Source: a virus. From it: a stretch of 32,521 nucleotides of DNA. A model generated the notes under the pieces. It ran no database searches. It saw only the letters and a list, made by a program, of their open reading frames with translations, and had not been told where the DNA came from. This document shows positions 14,898 to 26,800 of the stretch, in pieces. How positions within the stretch are numbered: the stretch's first letter is position 1; each line of letters opens with the position of its first letter. The position numbers and the translations under genes are program-made. The DNA lies in IMG/VR virus record IMGVR_UViG_3300042396_000154, positions 1 to 32,521 of that record, one strand, 5' to 3'.

Positions 14898-17800
14898 TTA
14901 GTAAGCTCTAGCTCTATTGTATGTATTAACACCTTGAGCTATTGTTGGAATTAATTGAAGAATCTCAGATCTTGTTTGATTAGAGATATCTCCTGTTATA
15001 TTTAAATTTACTACAGTAGAGTTATTATTAACTACTGAATTTTTATTTGTATCAAATTCTTTAACACCGATAGAAGGCGCTAAAGATGAAAGTGGACGGC
15101 CTGAATTGATAGATTCAAGTAACGCTCTATTCTGTCTAGTTGCAGCCGCATTAATTACAAATTCACCATTGGATAACATTGTAGGAATTGAATCAGAAGT
15201 ACTTGTTCCAGGGCCTGTTACTAAACCGCCTGTAGCCATACCCATAACTGAGCTGAATAACCATCCAGTTAACAAACTTGTCACTGTCTGTTGAGCAGCT
15301 GGAGTAACAATAGATGCGATGGTTCCAACAGGGTCATTGGTAAATGCTGAGAATATTGCCTCAACCATCGGAGTAATATCTGTCATCCGATTATCGCTAA
15401 ATCCAAAATCGTTTTTCCAACCCGCATCCCAATTAGAAGATAAACTTTGTCCTTGGGAATCTTTTGCAAGAGTAATTAGTGGATTTTCATCTGCTTCCCA
15501 ATCTTGTAATAACTTACCAGAACCTATAGACAACATTGGAACTTTAGTAATAGGATCATTTCCAAAATTAAATAACGAAGGTGTTACTGGTTTAGAAATA
15601 GCTAATGGTTTGTAACCTTTGAAAGTTTCATAATCATCATGTTGTTCTGCTGTTAAAATTTCAGGCTTATCAGATAACCCTACCCAGCTTAACATACGAT
15701 CCCAAATACCGAATTCAGGATTAGGGTATGTAGATTGATCTATTACTTCTACGCCTGATAGCATTGGTGCTATCATATCTTTACCCCAGTCGCTTACTAA
15801 CTTGTCGTTTAATGATTTTGAAAGACTTGAAAATTCAATATTGTCTAATAACGAAGTTACTGTACTTTCATCCAAAGTATTATCTGGTGCAAGATCAGAT
15901 GTTATCTGCTTTGCTAAAACAGGGTTTGAAAATACTTTAGGGTAGAATTGAGATAATCCTGCAGCAGTTGAAGTATCATATGCCTGTAATACAGGAGGGA
16001 CTCCAGCATCAGCACCCGCAGGTTTTATTAGCCAATTTCCTACCTTATCTAACATTGTTGGCGGACGAAGTTTATTAATATCAAGGTTAGACTTGCCTAA
16101 AATCCAATCAGCCCCTAATGTCTGCTCGGAAGTCATTGCACCGCCGGCTTTTACATAAGCAACTAATTGATCCAAGTTTGCCTTAGCTCCGGAAACATCT
16201 TTAGGGCTCGCATTCTTATCTAATAGAAATGGAAAGGACGAACCATAAGGATTATCAGCACTACCTAGCAATGTATAACCTGCCCAAGCATCTGACGCAA
16301 ATTGTTCTCCCAAGAATTTTGCGTCAAATGGGAATTTAGTTTTAACATTATCTAAAGCAAATAGCGTATCTGGTAGTTTAAAATCAGGTAACGCACCTAC
16401 CTTTCCTGCATCAATATAGCCCTCCGCAGTCATACTCGTATAAAAATCTTTTATTGAAATAGCTGTATCAACACCACCCCTGTATAATTTATCAGCCAAG
16501 TAGGACGCCATCTTCATACTATCTGATCCGAACTTCTTGACACCTTTTACCGATAATAAATCTTTAATATGCGCAAAAGGATCAGAGGCAGGCTTAGGAC
16601 CGGCATTCTTACTTAAAAGATCAAAAGTCATATATGGAGTAGTTGATGTAACTTTAGGAGTTTTTGGTGACATCCAATCACTGACTTTGGATTTTCCAGA
16701 AGCTACATTTGAAACTAATTTAGCTGCCAATCGGGTATTAGTGGCTTCTGGTACTTTTATTTTTGGTAATTCCCACTTGCCTGCTTTATTCAACTCTAAC
16801 ATAGGCTTATCTGTAGGAATTCTCTCTGTTACGAGATCACCTGCAGCACTAGTAAGACCTAAGACAGTCTCACGCATCTTTGTACCATTTGCTACAGCTT
16901 CTTCAGTGTAATTGTACATTCCACTGTTTTTCTCTAATGCCCAACTACCTGTACCTAGTTGGCCGTCTTTAAGCAAACTGGCCATAACATTAGAAGGAAT
17001 TTGGAACCCATTTAAGCCTACAGCACTTTTAGTAGATCCCGCAACAACTTTACTTAGAATATTAGAATCGACTAATCCTTGGTGAATTGCTTTGATATCA
17101 TCATCTGAATATGGAGATCCATCTGCTTTCAAAGGTAACTCAAAAGCTTTTTCTGTAGCTTCTAATATTTTTTGAACTTGAGCGTTAGGCTTAGGTTGTA
17201 CTGCTGTGCCTAAATAATTATTAGAAGCGTCAGGATGGTATTTATTGATTAAATCTAAAGCCGTTTGTCCGAAATAATCTTCCCAATAGTTTATAGAAGA
17301 ATGACCAGATACGCTTGAAGTTTTTGCAAGTTCTTTTTCATAATGAGTTGAACCTTTGGTGTTTTGCCAGAAAACTGCTGCATCTGATAACGGATTTTCA
17401 CTTTTTGCTAATAATTCAGAATATTGCTTATTTTGTAATCCTATTTTAGCTAATGCAGTGGCATTATTCATACCAGATGGCCATACATATCCATCAATGC
17501 TGTCATTCAAATTGAGGAATGATGATGCACCTGTATTGGCAAAAATGCCTAATGTACCTAAATTCGGTTTAAACTTTTTAAACGTATTTTGGGATTCTTC
17601 ATCATACGCACTTATTACAGGAAAGGAAGCTTCTCTGACAGCATCCATTTGTGCAACTGTTGTGTTATCAAAGAATTGTGTATTCCCTAAATAGCCTGAA
17701 TTTTCAACTAACTTATTTACTTCTGATTGAGTTCTCCAAGGCCCTAAAGAACCTTTGGCAGGTTCAAAAGCTTTAGTTTTAGGATTTTGATTGAATACAC

Positions 17801-20800
17801 GAAGTAAACCTTTACCTGTTTGCTTATCAGCAATAGAATCAAATCGTCTAAGGTTTAAATAGTTATGCGCTCTAATTGCAGCCATATCTTCTACTGACAT
17901 AGAACGATCATTAGGCAACAGAATACCTGTACCAAACCAATTACTATCATCATTTAAGAGATTAGGAACTTGTCTAGCGCCATTATCACTTAATATGAAC
18001 TTAGTAGTCATATCAGTAGGTTTTATATCCGAGTATCCGATAGCTTCGCCTTGCTTTCCAAAAGTATACTTTAACTGCTCCATAGTATACTGAGATGTGC
18101 CAGCTATAGGCGTTTCAGAAATATCAGGAGTCCAATCAGACATTTCTCCAGTATTATCCCAAGAGTATTTCCCTAGCGCTGTCCTAACTAATTGGCCTGC
18201 ACCACTAATGCCCTTCATCATTAATTTATTGAAAGCAGCAATGCCGTAATCCTTTCCACCATAATTAACAGAAGAATTTGAAGGCAATCCTGATGTAAAT
18301 GCAGAACCCAATGAGTCCATTATAGGCGCATATTCAGGCATCCAATAATGCCCTGTAGGATTACCATTAGCATCATAAGTTTTTAATTTACCTAATGCAT
18401 CAAAGAATCCTTTATTATCTTTAGTTGCATATTTACCACTTTTAATACCCGCCGCATAGTCTCCAATTGTTAGGTCACCAGGCAATCCTTTTCCAAAAGT
18501 ACCAGCTCTAATTTGATTAAGTACATCAGCATATTCTGCTGTTTGTTTTGCCGGTATTACATACTCCCCATTCGATAATCGAACTGGAATTGAATCCGAT
18601 GTACCAGTACCAGGGCCTTTAACTAGACCGCTGAGAGGAATGTCTTTGCCAGTTCCTGCTAAACCTCCTGTAGCTTGCGGGAATAAACTAGCAACAGAAT
18701 CAATTCTTATGCCTTTTACCAAGTTAGTGAGGAAGTCAAAGGCTACCGTCCCGAGTGATCTTATTTCATTCGCCCATTTACTAGGTTCAAAAGCTGGCAA
18801 ATCAATATTACCGAACCACTCCGCAATATCACCAGAAATATCATTAGATAAATTAGGAAATATTTTGGAAGGATCAAATTTAAATAATCCCGCCCAATCT
18901 ACTTTGTTTATTTCTGCACCGATATATTCAAACGGTTTTAATAAAGTTGTACCAACTTCTTTGATCCCTTGTACAGACAAATAATCTGAGAAAGGTATTT
19001 TAGTGACTTGAGCGCCGAGCCATGTAAATGGCTTTATAATGTTTTTACCTGCAGCTGCGACAGTATCTAATGTCAGATATTGGCCAGGATCCATTGCGGA
19101 TACTTTATCGCGAATCCATGTAAATGGCGTTAAAACAGCTTTGAACCCTTTGCCTATTGCTTCAAGACTAAAGTATTTATTAAAGTCTATATTCTTCAAT
19201 GCGCTAGACATATAAGTGAACGGTTTTAAGACATATGCACCGCCTATCGCTTCCATATTATCTACAGTAAACATATTACTGAAGTCAATACTAGGAATAT
19301 TTGAAATAACACCTTTGACGCCTTTCCAGCCTTCTCCTATTAAAGTACCGCCTGCATCATACCATTCAGAGATTTTTGTTGATACTGTTTTAGCAGTTTC
19401 TGAAATATTAAGAGTACCTTTAACACCTTGCCACGCGTCATTTATAAGCGTTGTTCCATTTTCATACCATCCAGCAAATTTAGCAGTTATAGTATTTTTG
19501 AAATCTGTTAAAGTACCTGTTATATTTAAATCTTTAATTGCATTTCCTGCTTTATCTAACCAACCGCTTACTGTAGCCGTTACTGATGGTGCGGAACCAG
19601 TATTAACTGTGCCGGGAACAGAGACATTTCCACCTCCTGTCCAATTTACAAGAGCTGATACAGAAGGTAAATTATCTTTAATAGTCCCAGCTACATTAAT
19701 TACGCCATCCCATACAAAATTTCCAGCAGTATTTAACAAACCTTTGGCTTTGTCATAAAGATTAATAGTACCATCCCATACCCATTTAGATTTATCTTGA
19801 AAGAATTTACCAACTTCTGCACCAACATCTACAAGCGTACCAGTTATTCCGCCACCATCAGGACCGCCTGTAACCATTTGAGTTATTGAATCTAGCCATA
19901 CAGATGATACATCTTTAGAGATACTACTTGAATTTAATAAATCATCTCCAGCTTTAGATAATTTAGCGGCTGGTGCATCTAATCCATTTATTTCAATTAC
20001 AGTACCTGTTGTAGCGGGAATCGTAGAAAATGCAGATGTAACATTATTACCGTAAAAACCACCCTTAGCAAACTTAGGAATCTTGCCTTTATTAATTGCA
20101 TCTAATAAGCCTAAATGTTTAGCTGTAGATTTAGCATTTACAATATACTCACCATTAGATACAGCAGCAATCATTGAATCAGATGTACCAGTACCTGGAC
20201 CAGCTATTTGACCGCCTTCTGCAAAACCTAAGAATGATAAGAAACCACTTGATGGTGATCTCATTGCATTAGGTGTAATACTATTTATCCCTGACTCAAA
20301 TAAACTAAATACTTTAGTTCCTAAGCCTTCCGCTGTTTTAAATAAAGTACCCTCTGCACCTAAACCTAAACTTTTAGTCATACTGTCAGACATAGCATTT
20401 GCCATGTTATCAATGAAAGCTGATTTTAATTTATTAGCAAAAGCACCTAGTATTCCGCCTTTTTCACCTGCACCTGCGCCTGTTATTAAACCTTTAAATG
20501 CATCTTTGAAACCACCTTGAATACCGCTTGCAAATGACTTACCTGCTTCACGAGCTTGAATAGCGCTTGCATTAGCAGCATCACCCATTTCTTTGATACT
20601 ATCTTTTAATAACGCAAGTTTACTTGAAGCTTCATCTGTAGGTTGTCCTAATAATTTAGCATCATCAATTTGTTTTTGCAAATGAAGTGCGTCTAAAGTC
20701 ATTGTTTTAAGTATTGACTTTTGTGCTTCACTCATATATGCAACGGTTTCAGCATTCAATCCACTATATACTTCTAGGAATGATGTGATATTATTTGGCA

Positions 20801-23800
20801 TTTGCTTTAAGAAGCCATCAGCTTCATTTAGCCTATTAGCTGTTAAACTAATGGACATATTGATAGCATCAATTTTTCCTTTTTCTTTTTCAGCATCACT
20901 AAGAATAGATTTTTGCAATCCAGTAGTATCATATCCAGCAGCTGTTATCCGATTTAATTGAGATTCTTTACCTAATTTTATTTTCAAACCTTCTAGCAGC
21001 TTATTAGCTTGTTCATTACTAAGTGAAGCAAGCATTGCAGGATCATATTGACCTTTACTAGCTAAGATTTCTCTAATAGAAGATCTTCCTGAACTCAGCT
21101 CTGTTTGCAAATCTTGTAATGGATTAGCAATCTCTTTTTGCATTACTTCTACAGCATTCACAGTGGCTGTATTAATTATGCCTGCAGCTCCACTTGGCTT
21201 AACGCCTGATACATCAATAGGTTTAGTTCCAGGAATTAAAGTACTTTCATAGCCTTTTAACGCTGTCACTTGAGGCAATACTGCACCTTCTTGTGACATC
21301 TCAGCATATCTTTTTAATACTTTTTCTGCATAAGGTAATTCAGTAGCCATTCGTTTAGCACGTTTGGTACCGCCACCAGCTAATGGTTGATCACCAGGGC
21401 CTGCATTATATGCTGCTAATGCCCAACTAAGATTCTTTTGTTGATCAATTAAATCTTTAAGGTAATTAGCACCTGCATCTAAGTTTTGCTGTACGTTGAA
21501 CGGATCAGTAACACCATATTTAGCTTGAGTAGCTGGCATTAACTGTGTCAATCCCTGCGCACCTGCTTTGCTTGTCAATCCATTTTTAAAATCAGATTCA
21601 ACACTAACTAAAGCGCCTAATAAAGCTGGATCTACTCCATACTTATCAGCAGCTGTTTTAATTGGACTTTGAAAGGCTGTAGGAGCTTCTTTAGTACCTT
21701 TTCCACTTATTGTTTCATTTAATCTATCAGTAGCAGCTGTATTTCTATTAGTGCTTTCTGTTAAATTATTCATTGGAATTTCAATAGGTGATTTAGATAC
21801 AGCAGCATATTTAGCAGCTTGCTCTTTACTAAATGTTTGTTCCAACTCTTTCATCATCTCTTGAACAGGAGTTCCTTTACCTACTTTATTTATGATATCA
21901 GCTTGGTACTGAGAAAGATTAGGTAATGTAAAGAGATTATTCATTGTCTTTACATCAAGAGCTTTAGCCTTGTATTCAGCTTGTTTAGATGAACTTAAGT
22001 TTTGGAATTGACCGAAATCTAAACCTAAACCTGGAAGAGCATTTTTAACTTTATCAAATGCTGTAGATACACCATCTGTTAAAGATTCTTTCATATCTTC
22101 TCTAAAGCTTGCAAAGAAGTTTATATATGCACCGTCTTTAGATAGTTGGTCCATACCTTCTAAGATACCCTTGGCTGTATCAGACATGCCATTAGTTGCA
22201 AGTTCTTCAGATAACGCTTGTTTAAATCTTTGAGCTGTGTCAATTAAAATTTGACCTAAATTACCAGATAATCTACTAAAATCTAAATTAGAAATATCAG
22301 TATTAAATACTTCTTTTACTGCAGAAAGTTTATCTTCAAATGACGCATTGATCAATTTAACACGTGCCATTGCTCTTTCAAGCATCGCAGCTTGTTTATT
22401 AGCTTCAATGAATTGATCAATATTCATTGGATTTTTAGTGTCACGTTTTAATTCCTTAAACGCAGCATCTAATCCAAGAATTGATTTAATACTTGCTTTA
22501 GTTGCGCCTAGGATACTAAGAGTACTCATGCCACCTGTATCACTAAGTGCAGATTTAATTTTATCATAAGATGAATATTGAATAAGAGCCATTGCATCTT
22601 CGCCTTGGCGAACAATACCTTCTCTTTCTTTGTATAAATCTTTAATTTGTTTATTAGTTAAATCTTTCTTGTTAGCAAATTCTCTATCAATTTCAGCTAT
22701 ACGCTTATAACCAGTACTTAACTTATTAAGAGTATCATCATTAAATAAGCCTAGCTCCATCGGAGTGACATTCATTCCGATTCCAGATAATTTCTCAAAG
22801 ATATTCTTTTGCTCATAAGGAGCATTCATTGCTTTGGCTAAATTATAATCTTTTGTAGCTTTATTTACTTTTTCAGGATCATGACCTAATATTGCTTTAT
22901 CAACTTCTGTTTTAAGATCTAATATTGTATAAAGTGTTTGTTTAGCTTTTTCAACACCATTTTCAATAGCTAATTGGAAGAAATCCATTCCTGTAAGTTT
23001 AGCAATTTCATTAAGTGTTTCTATTTTATTGCCACCTTCAGACTTAAGACTGTCTAATAAATCTTGTTCTATTCTGAATTTTTCTTCAGCAAATTTATCG
23101 ACCCTTTTCTTATATTCAGCTTCTGCATCATTCCATTTCTTAGACTCTTCAGTCCACGCATCTCTGCGTTTATCTAATTCCTTACGCATTAGACCGGCTT
23201 GTTCGCCAGATGCTAAAGGTTTTTCTCTAGTGATATCAACAGGTAATTTTATATCCTGCATCATTGGATACTTAGGCGCAGGTGTTCTACCTTGTTCTAA
23301 TCTAGTTTGCGCTAAAGACAGATCTTCTAAACGACCACGTAATACCTCTGCAGGACGTGTATTGAGTTGAGAAGCTAATGCCATAGTATCAGACATGCTG
23401 AGTTCAGATGCTATTTTAGCAATCGCCGCTTGAGAACGAGTTCCGCTAAGTGCAGCTAGTTCAGCATTTTTATCAATTACTTTTTGTATACCATCTAATT
23501 TAAGTTTGTAAACATTTCTAGCAACAATATCATGTGTTTTAGACATTGACTCAGTTAATTTCTTTGCTTCATCTGCTAATGCAGTTACAGCATCATAACT
23601 GGTTTTATCTTTTGCAAACATCTTTTCAGGATCAAAAGTGATTCCTGCTGCATCAAATTTAGTTTTTAGGCCTGCAACTTCTGCTTTAAAATTAGCTGCT
23701 GCAGTATTTGCTTCAATAGCTATTGCTTGTTGTTGCTCTAATTGAAGAATAATATTAGCAATCTGATCCATTGTAGCAGAGTCTACAGAAGGGTATTTAT

Positions 23801-26800
23801 ACATGGTTTCACCCCATGCAAAATGTTCTGTACCTTTGATTTGAGCTTGTACTTGTTTATTAATTGCGTCTGCTGTTGTACCTTTTGCTGCGGCTATAAC
23901 TTCATTATAGTTAGCTAATGGTAATTCAGATATCTTTAATTTTTCTTCATTAAGGAAAGATGTACTTAACTTTTTATTACGAGATGCTGCAGAGATATAA
24001 AAATTAACATACTTTTCAATTTTAGCAGCTAATTCAGGATCTGCTCCTGCTATTCTTTGACTTTGATAAGTTTGTGCTATCTTTAATTCTAGTGGTGTAA
24101 TATTAGCTAACTGATACTGTGCGCTAAATTGTGTATGCTTCATATGCGCAAGATGAGCTAATTCACCTGCAGAACGTTCTGCCGCACTTTGAAAGAAAGA
24201 ATCTAAAGAATATTCATTAAATCCTTTTATAGTTTTATATTCAAAATCTAAAGCTGCTTGTAATGTAGCTATTTGCGCTCTATTGATTGCATTATTAGGA
24301 TCTAATTGTTTTGCTTTTACTAATTCATTTAAGAAATTATCGATAACAGGGTTAGACGCAACTTGAGCTTTGCTTACAAATTGTTTAACTTGTTTAGCTT
24401 TATCTACAATTTGTTGTCTTTGCGCTTGAGAAATATCTTCACCAAGACCAGTAGAATCCTCAATATCACTAATAGTACTATCTAATGCTTCTAGTGCATT
24501 ATCTAATTTCTTTAATAATGCTTTTGGTACGCGGCTTCTTTCTATTGCAGCAAGATCATAACCAGGTGATACGCCTTGAGCGGTTAAGAAATGTTTAGAT
24601 TCAGCTGAAATACCTAAAGTAGCAACCATATTTTTAGGTGTGAATCCTGTGATTCTTTGCATCCATTTCCAGACATTTCCGAACTTTTCGTTTATAGAAT
24701 CGCCTTCGCCAAACAAATACACACCTAATACACCAGCAGCTGCTATGCCTATTCCAATTAAGCCTAATTGAGCTGCACTAAACATTAATCCAATCTTAGA
24801 TGCTATCCATGCGGATGCGGCAAATAAGTGACTACTTAACCCTATTGCAATTATTGCACCAATTTCAGCGCCAGCATGCCCCCAACCTGCATTACCTACA
24901 AATGCACCGATAAAAGTACCTGCAGCAACACCTGCTAATCCTGATACATATTTATTTGTAAGTGCAGAACCAATACCTGAAAGGCCTCTATTTACTGCTG
25001 AACCTACTGCAGAAGCACGTGGTGTTGTATCTGGGCCTCTAAAGCCACTAGAAACTCCGCCAGTCATTGTAGCTGGAACAAAGGGTGCTGGAGCTGGATT
25101 TATATCAGACCCTCTGAATAAAGCAGAAACTCCGCCAGTCATTGTAGCTGGAACAAAGGGTGCTGGAGGTGATGTTGGAGTTCCAAAGAATCTATTGCGC
25201 AAATTAGCAAACATTCCTGGTCTACTATCAGCAATAGCGCTTGGACCTCTAAAGTTAGACGATACTCCGCCAGTCATTGTAGCTGGCCCAGAAGTAGCCA
25301 TTGCAGTATTTCTTAATACAGCAAGTGCTGATGATGTTTCAACCATTAAAGCTTTTATTTGTTTTCTAAAGCTTACTAATACAACAATCGCTAACCCTAA
25401 TTTACCTACCCAATCAAAGCCACCTTTAGTATTTCTAAAATCAATGTCATCCCAAATAGATTTAATTTTATTAGGCAATTCTTTCAATGCATTTGCAATT
25501 TTATCAAAGATGCCCATTACACCATCTGCAATAGATACAGATACTCCATGTATGAATGATGAACCTGCTTTCTTACCGTCCTCTTCAGCAGCATGCACAA
25601 CACCTGAAAATAGACCTAGGCCTAAAATTAAAGCAGGCCAAATTAACATACGACCTGTCAAGCCTAACGCAAATCGTCCTATCCATGCTCCAAATCTGAT
25701 AAACTGAGCCTTAGCTGCAATTAAGAAAGTTTCAATCTTAAATAGCATACTAGCTAATGTACGAGATAATACATAACTAGGATTCGTAAATGCACTAGAT
25801 ACCCACCCAGAGATAGAAGATCCCATAGCCGCCATATTACCTGGAAGGTTTATAGCTGTTCTAGTAGCAAAAGCATTAGTTCTTCTTAATGCTCTAGACC
25901 TTGCTGCTGCGCCTGCTTCTGTATTAGACATCAATTCTTCAACAGATGTTCTACGTAATAATGCTGCACCTGCTCGAGTTTCACTAATTACTTGAAGGAT
26001 CCCCCGTGATATTGTACTTAACGCAAATGTGATTGGTGATAATACAGCATTTAAACCAGCTCTACCTGTAAACAACAGATACAATAATCCACCTTGCGCA
26101 ATTAAATGGCCTACGGCAGACCCCATGAATATAGATTCAAATGAGTTGAAATAATCAGCAATTAAGAATAATGCCGCAATAGTACGTACGCCACGACCAT
26201 TTCCAAATAGTAAGGTAGAAATAACACCATCGCTACCTCCCATGAATCTTCCAACACGGGCAATTACACCTAACATACTTTCAATTTGTGATTCAAAGAA
26301 GCCTAAATAACTGACAAGACGTAGTATATCTTTACCAAATAACAGTGCGCCTATAAAGCCTAATGTACCTGACAATCCCCAAAAATCTGCTGTTGAGAAT
26401 AAGCCTTTAATTGCTGAACCAATAACTGGAATAGACTCTAAGAAGCCTTGTAAGAATCCACTAGCAAAGCCAACACCTGCACTGATAAGATTAGGTAATG
26501 CTTTAACAAAGTCTTCTACAGCTGATTCAAAGAATGCACCAAGTTGCATACCAAACTTACGCATTAGACTTATGTCACCGAAATTACGTCCGATAGAGTC
26601 TATAAGTAGTGCTGAAGATTGTGCAAATGCATAGCCTAACCCTAATATTACTGCGCTTGTAACTAACCCTGTAGGTAAGAAAGCTGTAGCAATCCACAAT
26701 TGTAGACCACTTATAAACACATCTTTCAAGTAGCCATCTTCAATTACACCAGCCATTGCTTTTACAATATAATCTTTAAATTTAACAAAGCTATCTTTCA

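Noticed and set aside
25195-25707. Long plus-strand frames opposite the tape-measure gene (also at 19216-19758)
   Set aside because: They are mirror frames of a long, AT-rich gene without ribosome sites or recognisable motifs.
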